Assembly: GCA_030605765.1 (NCBI GenBank)
Contig: JAUWHP010000022.1
Location: 1-45,468, forward strand
Reading direction: 5' to 3'
Length of the DNA stretch: 45,468 nucleotides
Source: Dehalococcoidia bacterium
GTDB taxonomy: Bacteria; Chloroflexota; Dehalococcoidia; GIF9; AB-539-J10
The notes under the pieces are model-generated. The model searched no databases. It saw only the letters and a program-made list of their open reading frames with translations, and had not been told where the DNA came from. The translations under genes and the position numbers were made by a program. Below are positions 9,364 through 18,930 of the stretch, piece after piece (within the stretch, counting starts at the first letter, position 1; each line of letters starts with the position of its first letter).

Positions 9364-9927
9364 CTATCTGTTAAGAGTGCCGTGGCTATAACTCTCATAA
9401 AATACCAATTCAGCGAGCTCCCGCCTGGATGGCGCCCTTCCTTTTTCTGCGGGATAACCCAAAGGAGTCATCTCAACTACAGTTACACCATCTGGTATAT
9501 TTAGAATCTGAGCAACTTCTTGAGGGTTGAACCAGCCTATATGCACAGTTCCCAGACCGAGTGAGTGAGCCATTAAAGTAAGGTTCTGCATTGCCAAAGC
9601 CACATCGAACATATACCACAATTCAGCTTTGTCTGGAATTGATTTGCCACCAATAAAGCCGGAGCAGCCTAATTTAGCACAAAGTACAATGACCATGGGT
9701 GCCTCTTTGATAGACTGAAGCGCTCTATTCGCAGGTGCCAGGGTTTTGGCTAATCTGGCTTTTTTCTCTTTGTCTTGAACCAACACGAATCTCCAGGGCT
9801 GACAGTTACTCCAGGAAGGTGCCCAGCGAGCTGCTGCCAGAACTGTGTTGATTTTCTCTTCTGGTATGGCATCCGGCTTATAGTGTCGAATACTACGTCT
9901 TGCCTTTATTGCTTCAAACAATTCCAC
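9364..9927 (-). CDS. Nitroreductase family protein
   Basis: 187 aa; LFEAIKARRSIRHYKPDAIPEEKINTVLAAARWAPSWSNCQPWRFVLV. Confidence 0.9.
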   Translation of the reverse strand: MELFEAIKARRSIRHYKPDAIPEEKINTVLAAARWAPSWSNCQPWRFVLVQDKEKKARLAKTLAPANRALQSIKEAPMVIVLCAKLGCSGFIGGKSIPDKAELWYMFDVALAMQNLTLMAHSLGLGTVHIGWFNPQEVAQILNIPDGVTVVEMTPLGYPAEKGRAPSRRELAELVFYESYSHGTLNR

Positions 9928-9958
9928 AATGATTAACCTCCTTCTTATTTATCTCAGT

Positions 9959-10600
9959 CTATTCTTCCCAGGCGTCTTCGCCGATAAGCGGCACAAAATA
10001 GCAAATGCCCAGGTTTTCTAGCTTATTCCCCTCTTTGAGTTTAGTGGCCTTCACCAGTTCTTGTTGCCAGCGAGAACCTGTGGGAATGACCAATCGCCCA
10101 CCCCAGGCTAGTTGTCCCAACAGAACTTGAGGAATAGACGGTGCACCAGCAGAAACTATGATGGCGTCATAGGGTACATCTTCTAGCCAACCTAGAGTTT
10201 TACTAGCAATGTTAACTTTGACATTGGAGTAGCCAAGTTTTCCTAAGGCTCGCCTGGCTGATGCTGCTAGCTCAGGCACACGTTCCACAGTAATTACTTG
10301 TTTGGCTAATTCAGCTAATACAGCAGCTTCATAGCCGCTTCCTGTACCTAGCTCCAAGACTTTTTCGTCGCCTTTAAGCTCCAAAGCTTGTATCATCAGA
10401 GCTACAATGAAAGGCTGGGAAATGGTTTGCCCAAAACCGATGCTTAGCGGCCTATCCTCATAGGCAGCATTATAATACTCTTGAGGCACAAAGGCTTCAC
10501 GTGGAACACGCTCCATAGCCTCAACCACACGTTTATCTGCAATCTCCAAGCTAAGATTTCTAATTAAATCAGCTTTGGCTGCTTCTAAGTGGTTCATCAA
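9959..10600 (-). CDS. pcm: Protein-L-isoaspartate O-methyltransferase
   Basis: 213 aa; REAFVPQEYYNAAYEDRPLSIGFGQTISQPFIVALM and VLELGTGSGYEAAVLA. Confidence 0.93.
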   Translation of the reverse strand: MMNHLEAAKADLIRNLSLEIADKRVVEAMERVPREAFVPQEYYNAAYEDRPLSIGFGQTISQPFIVALMIQALELKGDEKVLELGTGSGYEAAVLAELAKQVITVERVPELAASARRALGKLGYSNVKVNIASKTLGWLEDVPYDAIIVSAGAPSIPQVLLGQLAWGGRLVIPTGSRWQQELVKATKLKEGNKLENLGICYFVPLIGEDAWEE

Positions 10601-10615
10601 ACAAGATCAAGAATA

Positions 10616-10861
10616 TTAACTGAGGATAAAAGAGAGTACTACGAGAGTTAAGATAATCGCTCCAGCAAGAATACCAATGCGTCGTAGCTCGGGCATTATA
10701 TATTGATAGTGGTTGATAGGGCTTCTGGCCTCGGGAGACGTCTTACTGGCCAATTGAGGCTGGGCAGTCACTGACTTGAGTGATTGGGAATACGTGCCAC
10801 GTATTTCTTTCGCTAACCTGGCACGGCGTTTCGCTTTAGTGCGATGTGATTTCTTAGGCAT
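10616..10861 (-). CDS. Hypothetical basic protein with C-terminal transmembrane segment
   Basis: 81 aa; basic N-terminus (KKSHRTKAKRRARLAK) and hydrophobic C-terminus; overlaps the end of the recombinase gene. Confidence 0.65.
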   Translation of the reverse strand: MPKKSHRTKAKRRARLAKEIRGTYSQSLKSVTAQPQLASKTSPEARSPINHYQYIMPELRRIGILAGAIILTLVVLSFILS

Positions 10862-11723
10862 TGCGTATCACCTCAAAGGGGATGGGAGATTGTTTATAGA
10901 TTCTAGTGCTGGAAATATAGGCATGGCCTAAAATTTGCTGAATAGATTGGAGGTCGGCACCACTTTGTAATTTGCGCGCCGCGAAGCTATGGCGCAGGGT
11001 GTGAGGTGTAATCTTGGCGCTAAGCCTTGCTTTAGAGGCATGATTCTTAACAATCTGCCAGAATCCCTGCCGAGTAAGCCGGCCACCGCGCCGATTGAGA
11101 AATAGCGCCTTTTCGTTTTCATCATATAACAAATCCAGCCTGTCATTCATGAGGAAATTTCTTAATAGCTGGTTTATGTGATGGTCAAAGCGAATTCGCC
11201 TTTTAGAGTTACCATGAAGACAGCGCACATAAGATTGTTCTAAATCAATATCTTCTACATTTAAAGACATAAGCTCGCTGGCACGCAAACCGGTGGCGTA
11301 AAGCAACTCCAGCATCATTACATCTCTCTTAGCTTCGGGAGTAGATAGCTTCATTGGCTCTGCTAGCAAACGGCGATACTCCAGTGGAGACAAATATTTA
11401 GGTATGTGCTTGGCAACTCGAGGAGAAACTAGGTTTTGTGTTGGGCTCTCTCTTAACTTACCTGAGTCAACCATGAATTTAAAAAAGGACTTGGCCGAGG
11501 CTATCTTGCGAGCTACTGTAGCCGAGGAATATCTTTTTTCCCTGAGGCCAAGCAGATACGTCTTCAAAAGATCGCTACCTGATTTGGTTATTCCTCTTGC
11601 TTTCTCTGCCTCAATGTAAGCTGTTAGCTGATTTAAGTCATTACGATAAGCAGCTAAAGTATTCTGAGAACAATTTTTTTTCGCAGCCAGATATTCAAGG
11701 AAAACTGCAATATCTTCCTTCAT
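10854..11723 (-). CDS. Tyrosine recombinase XerC/XerD-like
   Basis: 289 aa; LLYATGLRASELMSL, HTLRHSFAARKLQSGADLQSIQQILGHAYISSTRIY. Confidence 0.93.
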   Translation of the reverse strand: MKEDIAVFLEYLAAKKNCSQNTLAAYRNDLNQLTAYIEAEKARGITKSGSDLLKTYLLGLREKRYSSATVARKIASAKSFFKFMVDSGKLRESPTQNLVSPRVAKHIPKYLSPLEYRRLLAEPMKLSTPEAKRDVMMLELLYATGLRASELMSLNVEDIDLEQSYVRCLHGNSKRRIRFDHHINQLLRNFLMNDRLDLLYDENEKALFLNRRGGRLTRQGFWQIVKNHASKARLSAKITPHTLRHSFAARKLQSGADLQSIQQILGHAYISSTRIYKQSPIPFEVIRNA

Positions 11724-11793
11724 TAAATCCTATTCTAACATAACTGAGGCCATTTTTGTTTGCATTTAAGCTTCCTGTTACAATAGATTTATT

Positions 11794-13608
11794 GTGAAGC
11801 CAACCCGGCTGGAAGAACAACTAAAAATCTTGCCAGCAAGCCCAGGGGTGTATTTATTCAAGGATGAGCAGGGCAGGGTTATCTATGTGGGTAAGGCTGC
11901 TAATTTAAGCAATAGGGTAAGGAGTTACTTTGGCGCATCGAGTGGCCTATCATCCAAGATTCAGCAGCTAATATTGAGACTGAGAGAGCTTGAATTTGTA
12001 ATTACTGGCTCTGAGCAAGAAGCGCTCATTTTAGAATGCAACTTCATAAAGAAATATCGCCCAAGATACAATGTGAGCCTTAAAGACGACAAAACTTTCC
12101 CCTACCTTAAAGTAGCTATCAACGAAGACTGGCCGGGCATTTACATCACTCGCCATTTTAAAGATGATGGAGCTAAGTATTTTGGGCCTTTTGCCAGTGC
12201 TGGCTCAATGCGCAAAACTTTGAGGTTGATAAAGAAAATTTTTCCTTTCCGCTCTTGCAGGAAATCTATTAATGGCTCGGGTAGACGACCTTGCCTCGAC
12301 TATTATATTCACCGTTGCCTTGGACCATGTATTGGCGCTGTAAGTAAACAAGAATACCAGGAGGTAATAAACCAGGTTATTCTATTTTTGGAGGGGAAGC
12401 AGGACCTAGTGCTGCACGATCTAAGGAACAAGATGCGAGCAGCGGCACAGCAATCCCAATTTGAAAAAGCAGCTTTGATACGCGATCAAATTCAAGCAAT
12501 AGAGAGAGTCATCGAGGGGCAGAGGATTGCTATCGCATTGAAGGGTGAACAAGATGTCATTGCTTTAGCGCAGGATGAGAAACAAGCTTGTATAGAGCTC
12601 TTTTCTGTCCGCAATAATAAACTTGTCGGTCGCGACTACTTCATTATGGAAGGCGCGCATGATGAAAAGCCTGATCAAATAATGACAAATTTCGTGGAAC
12701 AATATTATGCATCCGCCTCGTTCATACCGTCAGTGATATTGCTTCAATACCCAGTGAGTGAAACGCCAGTGCTTTCTGAGTGGCTTAAACAGCGGAAGGG
12801 AAGCACTGTGAAAATTCAAACACCGCAGCGAGGGGCTAAGAGAAAGCTGGTAAACATGGTAGCTGAGAATGCCGATAAGGGTTTGCTATTGGCCAAGGCT
12901 AAACAGGTAAATCTAGAAACCATAAGTGCTGGCTTGCAAGAGCTGCAGGATAGGCTCTCTTTACCACGAGTTCCCTTGAGGATAGAGGGTTATGATGTTT
13001 CTGATATTCGGGGTGCTTTGGCTGTGGGCAGCATGGTTGTTTTAGAAAAGGGCTTACCTAAACCGAATCTCTATCGTCGTTTTCATATAAAAATGATAAC
13101 TGGTGCTGATGACTATGCCATGATTCAAGAGATATTAAGGCGACGCTTCAAGAGAGGTGTAGCTGGTGAAGGGAACTGGGCAGTTATGCCTGACCTTATC
13201 CTTATTGACGGTGGCAAGGGGCACCTCAATGCTGCTTTAAAAGTAAGGCAAGAGCTAGGAATTGATTCTATTTCCGTGGCTAGCTTGGCTAAGGAAAAAG
13301 AGGATGTCTTTGTGCCCGGTAAGCCTGGCCCAGTTGATATACCCAGGGATTCTCCTGCGCTTCATATACTTCAAAGAGCGAGAGATGAAGCGCATCGCTT
13401 TGCCATAAGTTACCATCAGAAATTGCGGCGTAAGGAAGGCATTGCTTCCATTCTAGATAATATTCCTGGCATTGGACCAAAACGAAAGAGGGCTCTGATA
13501 AAACAGTTTGGTTCGATTGAAGCTATCAAAAAGGCTTCCATTGAGGAAATTGGCCAAATAGAAAGTATAACCTCAACTATAGCTCAGAAGGTCAAGCAGT
13601 ATTTATGA
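11794..13608 (+). CDS. uvrC: Excinuclease ABC subunit C
   Basis: 604 aa, GTG start; GIY-YIG N-terminus (PASPGVYLFKDEQGRVIYVGKA), UvrBC region, C-terminal HhH. Confidence 0.97.
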   Translation: MKPTRLEEQLKILPASPGVYLFKDEQGRVIYVGKAANLSNRVRSYFGASSGLSSKIQQLILRLRELEFVITGSEQEALILECNFIKKYRPRYNVSLKDDKTFPYLKVAINEDWPGIYITRHFKDDGAKYFGPFASAGSMRKTLRLIKKIFPFRSCRKSINGSGRRPCLDYYIHRCLGPCIGAVSKQEYQEVINQVILFLEGKQDLVLHDLRNKMRAAAQQSQFEKAALIRDQIQAIERVIEGQRIAIALKGEQDVIALAQDEKQACIELFSVRNNKLVGRDYFIMEGAHDEKPDQIMTNFVEQYYASASFIPSVILLQYPVSETPVLSEWLKQRKGSTVKIQTPQRGAKRKLVNMVAENADKGLLLAKAKQVNLETISAGLQELQDRLSLPRVPLRIEGYDVSDIRGALAVGSMVVLEKGLPKPNLYRRFHIKMITGADDYAMIQEILRRRFKRGVAGEGNWAVMPDLILIDGGKGHLNAALKVRQELGIDSISVASLAKEKEDVFVPGKPGPVDIPRDSPALHILQRARDEAHRFAISYHQKLRRKEGIASILDNIPGIGPKRKRALIKQFGSIEAIKKASIEEIGQIESITSTIAQKVKQYL

Positions 13609-14335
13609 ACTTTACTAAAGTTAAGGCATTTTTTACAGCGAAAGCTTCAGCATCGTTATTGAAGTAAATAAAAACAGCCTCAACCTTTTCGCCTAGCTGG
13701 ACAATTTTCTTCGCCCATTGAGCAAGTTCTTTGTCAGAATAGCAGCTCGAATATAAGGTAGCACTACCATGGAGGCGAATATAGGCGAAGTCGCTCGTAA
13801 CTACAAGGGGGCAAGTAGAGCCGGGCATATCAAAAACACATAAACCAGCGTTGTGTCGCCGCAATATTTGGAAGAGGGAGTCGCTGAGCCATGACTCATG
13901 GCGAAACTCGAATACATGACGATATTCTTGCGGCAATGAAGATAGAAAATCTTCCAATATCTTGTCATTTCGTTTCATGTTGGGCGGCAGTTGGTACAAG
14001 AGAGGGCCTAGCTTATCCTGAAGCAAACAAGCACGTGATAGGAAGTTTTCCACTGCTGAGCCTAAATCCCTCAACCTTTTTATATGGGTAATAAATCGGC
14101 TCACTTTAACGGCAAAGACAAAATTATTGGGTGTGGATTCTCTCCAGGTGGCAAAAGCTTTTTCAGAAGGGAGATGATAAAAACTGTTGTTAAGCTCGAC
14201 AGTGCTAAATTGCCTGGCATAAAATTGCAGCCATCTCGGTTTGGCTAATCTTTCAGGATAATAAAGGACACGCCAGTGATCGTAGTGCCAGCCACTACAT
14301 CCAATATGATATTTTGCTGATATGTCGGTCTTCAT
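13592..14335 (-). CDS. DUF72 domain protein
   Basis: 247 aa; IGCSGWHYDHWRVLYYPERLAKPRWLQFYARQFSTVELNNSFYHLP. Confidence 0.9.
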   Translation of the reverse strand: MKTDISAKYHIGCSGWHYDHWRVLYYPERLAKPRWLQFYARQFSTVELNNSFYHLPSEKAFATWRESTPNNFVFAVKVSRFITHIKRLRDLGSAVENFLSRACLLQDKLGPLLYQLPPNMKRNDKILEDFLSSLPQEYRHVFEFRHESWLSDSLFQILRRHNAGLCVFDMPGSTCPLVVTSDFAYIRLHGSATLYSSCYSDKELAQWAKKIVQLGEKVEAVFIYFNNDAEAFAVKNALTLVKFINTA

Positions 14336-14351
14336 TTTTGCCTTGATGTTT

Positions 14352-14380
14352 TTGAATTTTCATGTTGGGTGTATTATACT
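14352..14380 (+). promoter_or_regulatory. Candidate promoter for 5S rRNA (TTGAAT, 17 nt, TATACT)
   Basis: TTGAATTTTCATGTTGGGTGTATTATACT ends 14 nt before the 5S 5' end. Confidence 0.55.
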
Positions 14381-14393
14381 AGATACGAGGGAT

Positions 14394-14513
14394 TTTCTGG
14401 TGACTAGAGCGGAGTGGACCCACCCGTTCCCATCCCGAATACGGAAGTGAAACGCTCCAGCGCAGACGATACTTAAGGGGCAACCTTTTGGGAAAATATG
14501 CCGTTGCCAGGAA
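14394..14513 (+). rRNA. rrf: 5S ribosomal RNA
   Basis: TTTCTGGTG...CCCACCCGTTCCCATCCCGAATACGGAAGTGAAACGC...TGCCAGGAA; conserved loop A/B/C sequences and complementary termini (9 pairs). Confidence 0.93.
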
Positions 14514-14521
14514 GCTCCTCA

Positions 14522-14731
14522 TTATTTTAATTGTGCTAAGTCGAGCTTCATGCCATCCCTGGCAACTATCACTGAAATACCCGTTTCCCTGCTTGATTTT
14601 TGTGCTAATTCCCAAAGTTTGGCTCGCCACATAGTCATGCCAAAGTGGGTAAGTATAGCTGCCTTTGGCTTTATTTGCTCAATATGCTTCCACGGGGTGT
14701 TTATGCCTGATTGGCGTTGCATATGAATCAA
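14522..14731 (-). pseudogene. 5'-truncated remnant of an MBL-fold metallo-hydrolase
   Basis: IEQIKPKAAILTHFGMTMWRAKLWELAQKSSRETGISVIVARDGMKLDLAQL is a typical MBL-fold C-terminus; no catalytic HxHxDH portion upstream, and an in-frame TAA sits just upstream. Confidence 0.6.
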
Positions 14732-14929
14732 CTTCAGAATCCCCTTGGTTTATGGTATTCGCAGCTCTTTTGAATAGAAGGGACCTTCTTTCCTACCTTA
14801 CTCGAATTGCTATCTCTTGAGAGTTTGATGGATGCTTTGATTGTTCACTTTCACATAAAATGGTGTAAACCAATTAAGTCTGTAGCCTGGGTAGTAAAGG
14901 CACTGCTCCAAATTTGATAGAATAAGTTT

Positions 14930-15445
14930 GTGAAAAAACTAGAAATGGACATTGCTGAGCTGATAAGGGAATATCAAGCTAAGACTGGGAAATTCCTTAC
15001 CATTGGTACCGCTGAGTCAGCTACCGGTGGCAGAGTGGCCGATAGGCTAACCAATGTGCCAGGCAGTTCCGACTACTTTGAGGGCTCTGTAGTATCTTAT
15101 AGCAATGAGGCCAAAATCAACATCCTGGGGGCAAGAAGGGAGACTTTAGAAAACTATGGAGCCGTTAGCCCACAAGCAGCCATAGAAATGGCTCAAGGTG
15201 GTAAGAAACTGCTGGGTGTAGACATATGTGTTTCAGTTACAGGCATTGCTGGACCTTCAGGCGCTACTCCTGCGAAACCTGTGGGGCTTTTTTATATTGG
15301 CCTATCTGCAGAAGGTGAAAAATCGAGCCAGAAATACATTTTTCATGGGAATCGGGAGGAAAACAAGCGCGATATTGTTGAGGCAACGCTGAACATACTG
15401 AGGCAATACCTGCTACAATGCATTAGCAAATTGAAACATAGTTAG
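14930..15445 (+). CDS. CinA C-terminal domain / nicotinamide-nucleotide amidohydrolase
   Basis: 171 aa; GTAESATGGRVADRLTNVPGSSDYFEGSVVSYSNEAK, SVTGIAGPSGATPAKPVG. GTG start; TAG TAA tandem stop. Confidence 0.93.
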   Translation: MKKLEMDIAELIREYQAKTGKFLTIGTAESATGGRVADRLTNVPGSSDYFEGSVVSYSNEAKINILGARRETLENYGAVSPQAAIEMAQGGKKLLGVDICVSVTGIAGPSGATPAKPVGLFYIGLSAEGEKSSQKYIFHGNREENKRDIVEATLNILRQYLLQCISKLKHS

Positions 15446-15458
15446 TAAGAATCTGATC

Positions 15459-16994
15459 ATGGCAACATTTGACGTAGATGAAATAAAATCGCAAGCAAAG
15501 CGGAATTTTACCGAAGCATGGATGTCGACAGCAAAGCTTCTTCCAACGGGCACTAAAGTCAGTTTGCAAGGAAAAGGCAAGCCTCATATTTTACGTGAAT
15601 TGATTCAAAGATCGAGGGAGATCCTGTTAAACCTTGGCTTTGATGAGGTCGAGAACCTTACGATTTTACCTGACAGCGATGTCTCTAAGCAATATGGCCC
15701 AGAGGCTCGAGTTATCCTTGACAGGGTTTTCTATCTAGCTGAATTACCTCGTCCCGAGATTGGCTTGAGCGCTCAAAAAATAACTCAGGTGAAGAAGATA
15801 GCAGCGAAAGCCGACATCGGGGAATTAACCTCAATCTTTAGAAGGTATAAGAAGGGGGAAATTGAAGCAGATGACCTTGTTGAAAAACTTGTGACCGGAT
15901 TGGATATCACTGACTACCAAGCCACAGAACTTCTGGATAGAGTTTTCCCTGAGCTAAAGAAGCTGCGGCCGTTGCCCTCTAATAAAACATTAAGGAGCCA
16001 TATGACAGCTACGTGGTTTCACACATTAGCAGCATTACAGTATAAGGTTAGCTTTCCACTAGCTTTATTTTCAGTGGGAACCAGGTATCGCAATGAACAG
16101 AGAGAAGATGCCCAACATCTGCGTGTTCACCATTCGGCGTCGATTGTGGTAATGGATCCTGAGATGTCTTTGGATGTGGGAAAAGAAATAACCAGAGATA
16201 TCCTACAGCAATATGGTTTTTCAGACGTCAGATTCAAGACAAAGACAGCGACATCCAAGTATTATGCCCCTGGCCAGGAGCAAGAAGTTTTTGCTAAGTG
16301 CAAAGGGAATTGGCTGGAAATCGCTGATGTTGGTATGTACTCCCCTGTATCCTTAGCAAACTTCGATATTAGATACCCGGTATTTAACGCCGGATTAGGG
16401 GTCGAGCGGCTGGCAATGATTCTATATGGAGTAGATGACGTAAGAAAGCTGGCATATCCTCAATTCTCTATAGTTGAATGCTCTGATGAAGATATAACCA
16501 AATCTCTTACCTATATAGCAAATCCCAGGACTGCTACAGGAAGGGAAATTGCCAGGGCAATCGAAGAAACTGCGCGAAAATACAAAGACGAAATTGCCCC
16601 CTGCGAGTTTCTGGCCTGGGAAGATGATTCCAAACAGGTAAAAGTTGTGGAAACGGAGGCAGGTAAGAGGCTAATTGGTCCTGCAGGATTCAATGAAATA
16701 TGCGTAGCTGATAGTAGCATTTATAGCGATGTTGTTCCTTCAGGAGTATATACGGGTATAAACTATATGCGTGCCATCGCAATGGGCGCAGCAGCTTTAA
16801 TGGAAAGCAAGGATGAAAACTTAATTTACCAGGTGAAGACGGTAAAGCATCTCTCTGACTTGAATTTGCGAATTCCAGAAGCTATTCGCCAGCATATAGA
16901 AGGGCAGCAGAAAAAGATAGGAGTTAGTGGTGCTGTATTTGTAACCATAAAATCGCAATCCGTAAAGAAACCTTGTAAAACAGACAGTGAATAA
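15459..16994 (+). CDS. sepS: O-phosphoseryl-tRNA(Cys) synthetase (SepRS)
   Basis: 511 aa class IIc aaRS; FTEAWMSTAKLLP, GKPHILRELIQRSREILLNLGFDEVEN, KQYGPEARVILDRVFYLAELPRPEIGLS, motif 2 GTRYRNEQREDAQHLRVHHSASIVVMD, motif 3 NAGLGVERLAMI. Confidence 0.95.
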   Translation: MATFDVDEIKSQAKRNFTEAWMSTAKLLPTGTKVSLQGKGKPHILRELIQRSREILLNLGFDEVENLTILPDSDVSKQYGPEARVILDRVFYLAELPRPEIGLSAQKITQVKKIAAKADIGELTSIFRRYKKGEIEADDLVEKLVTGLDITDYQATELLDRVFPELKKLRPLPSNKTLRSHMTATWFHTLAALQYKVSFPLALFSVGTRYRNEQREDAQHLRVHHSASIVVMDPEMSLDVGKEITRDILQQYGFSDVRFKTKTATSKYYAPGQEQEVFAKCKGNWLEIADVGMYSPVSLANFDIRYPVFNAGLGVERLAMILYGVDDVRKLAYPQFSIVECSDEDITKSLTYIANPRTATGREIARAIEETARKYKDEIAPCEFLAWEDDSKQVKVVETEAGKRLIGPAGFNEICVADSSIYSDVVPSGVYTGINYMRAIAMGAAALMESKDENLIYQVKTVKHLSDLNLRIPEAIRQHIEGQQKKIGVSGAVFVTIKSQSVKKPCKTDSE

Positions 16995-18114
16995 ATCAGC
17001 ACAAAAACTTGCCAACTTACGTAGACCGCACAAGAATTTTATAAATCTCATGCCTTTACAAACAGGTGGCATCCTCACTGACACTGCTAAAGAGGCTTTG
17101 ATAGAGTTTGGGGATGGATATTCCGTGTGCGATTTCTGCCTTGGCAGCGTGTGTGATATAACAAAACCTCCTGTCCGTGAGTTCGTACATGAGCTCTTGC
17201 CTGAATTCCTGAGCTGCGAGGTTGCTACGCTGACCTATGGGGCGAGAGATGGCATATTTATGGTGATGCATTCTCTAACCCAGCCAGGTGATTCAATTAT
17301 TGTTGATGAGAATAGGCATTACACTACGATTGTCGCCGCTGAAAGGGTAGGGTTGAACGTGACAGAGGTGCCTCACTCTGGCTATCCCGAATTCAGGATT
17401 GACGTTAACGACTATATGCCACTCATAGAGAAGCATAACCCTAAACTAATTTTACTAACATACCCCGATGGCAATCATGGAAATCTCACTGATGCTGTAA
17501 GGCTAGGAGAAATTGCCCAGGAAAGTGATATCCCTTATGTGCTTAATGGAGCATATGCAGTGGGCAGAATGCCTGTAAAGATGAACGATTTAGGAGCTGA
17601 TTTCATTATTGGTAGTGGCCATAAAAGCATGGCTTCTGCCGGACCTTGTGGAGTATTGGGAATGAAAAAGAAATGGGAAGAAATCGTATTGAGAAAATCT
17701 AAGGCATATAGCAACAAAGAGATTGAGCTTCTTGGCTGCACTTTGAGAGGTGTTCCACTAATTACACTCATGGCTTCCTTTCCTCACGTAAAGGAAAGGA
17801 TTAACCACTGGGATAAGCAAGTAGTAAAAGCACAGTGGTTCTCCAGTGAGCTGCAGAAATTGGGATTTAAGCAATTGGGAGAAACACCACATAGACACGA
17901 TTTACTGCACTTTGAAACACCCACGCTTTACGATATTTCCAAGCATGTTCGAGAAAGAGGATATTTCCTTTATGAAGAACTTAAAGACAGAGGCATTTGG
18001 GGACCACAACCGGGTATGACAAAAGCATTTAAGGTTTCCACCTTTGCCGCTGACAAAGAACAGCTAGGCTTTGTCGTAGATTCCTTTAAGGCTATCCTAA
18101 GCAAGTATGGTTGA
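16987..18114 (+). CDS. pscS: O-phospho-L-seryl-tRNA:Cys-tRNA synthase (SepCysS)
   Basis: 375 aa PLP enzyme; NFINLMPLQTGGILTDTAKEALIEFGDGYSVCDFC (C48/C51), VDENRHYTTIVAAERVGLNVTEVPHSGYPEFRID, GSGHKSMAS (PLP lysine), LLGCTLRG (third Cys). GTG start overlaps sepS by 8 nt. Confidence 0.95.
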   Translation: MNKSAQKLANLRRPHKNFINLMPLQTGGILTDTAKEALIEFGDGYSVCDFCLGSVCDITKPPVREFVHELLPEFLSCEVATLTYGARDGIFMVMHSLTQPGDSIIVDENRHYTTIVAAERVGLNVTEVPHSGYPEFRIDVNDYMPLIEKHNPKLILLTYPDGNHGNLTDAVRLGEIAQESDIPYVLNGAYAVGRMPVKMNDLGADFIIGSGHKSMASAGPCGVLGMKKKWEEIVLRKSKAYSNKEIELLGCTLRGVPLITLMASFPHVKERINHWDKQVVKAQWFSSELQKLGFKQLGETPHRHDLLHFETPTLYDISKHVRERGYFLYEELKDRGIWGPQPGMTKAFKVSTFAADKEQLGFVVDSFKAILSKYG

Positions 18115-18177
18115 TATAAGATAATTGTAAGGATTTAGATATTGTGGGTAGATTGAGCGAGCAAGAAATAGAATTGA

Positions 18178-18858
18178 TTAACCTATTTTCATTCCAACTC
18201 GTTGTGCAGTAAAGGCTTCGCATTTTTGCCTGTGAGCTTCTTTCAATCGTTGGAAGCAAGATTGAGATGGAGCTGAGGTAATATCGCCCGTGCTCATAAG
18301 TACGGCATCTTCGCCGTTGTCTGAATAATATTTAGGATGAGTGCTCATTATGCGAAACCCATATTTCTTATAAAGTGCCTGTGCTATCTCATTAGAAACA
18401 CGCACTTCTAGAGTTATCACATTGGCATTTAGCTGGCTAGCCAGCTCAATAGTTGAAATGAGCAGTCCTTCGCCTATTCCCATTCGACGATAGTTATTTC
18501 TTACAGCAATAGCGATAATATGCACCTCATTCAACATAGCCCACAAACCGGCAAAGCCGATGATGTATTCTTTGGTACGGAGGCCGCTTTGTTCTTTCCC
18601 TGCTGGTATTGCCCGGCGATAATCAAAAAGGCGATTGAGCCAGGATGTTTCTCTGGAGTCTTCCCGGGCCAATTTGGCTCCAAATCCACTCCTGATACAG
18701 GCTACTATGTAATGAGCTGATGAATTGTGAATTTCTTGCTTGTAAGAAGTGTGAGAGTGAAACAGCCATTCGCCAGGAAAAGCCTCGTGGTCAATCTCGG
18801 TTACTTGAGGAATATCCCCATCAATTATAGGGCGAATACGATAAGTTGGTTTTTGCAT
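18178..18858 (-). CDS. rimI: GNAT N-acetyltransferase, RimI-like
   Basis: 226 aa; NEVHIIAIAVRNNYRRMGIGEGLLISTIELA, LEVRVSNEIAQALYKKYGF. Confidence 0.85.
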   Translation of the reverse strand: MQKPTYRIRPIIDGDIPQVTEIDHEAFPGEWLFHSHTSYKQEIHNSSAHYIVACIRSGFGAKLAREDSRETSWLNRLFDYRRAIPAGKEQSGLRTKEYIIGFAGLWAMLNEVHIIAIAVRNNYRRMGIGEGLLISTIELASQLNANVITLEVRVSNEIAQALYKKYGFRIMSTHPKYYSDNGEDAVLMSTGDITSAPSQSCFQRLKEAHRQKCEAFTAQRVGMKIG

Positions 18859-18930
18859 TAGTTAAATTTTATCATAGCTAGTGTTATAAGGCATATCGCC
18901 TCGGAAGTTACCCTGCTATAATTAAATTAT

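Noticed and set aside
14379-14630. Minus-strand ORF 14379..14630
   Set aside because: Antisense to the 5S rRNA gene and out of frame with the MBL remnant.
15459-16994. Considered whether this class II aaRS is PylRS or PheRS-alpha rather than SepRS
   Set aside because: Length, N-terminal FTEAW/KLLP/KPH motifs, motif 2 context (REDAQHLRVHHSAS) and the adjacent SepCysS gene fit SepRS.
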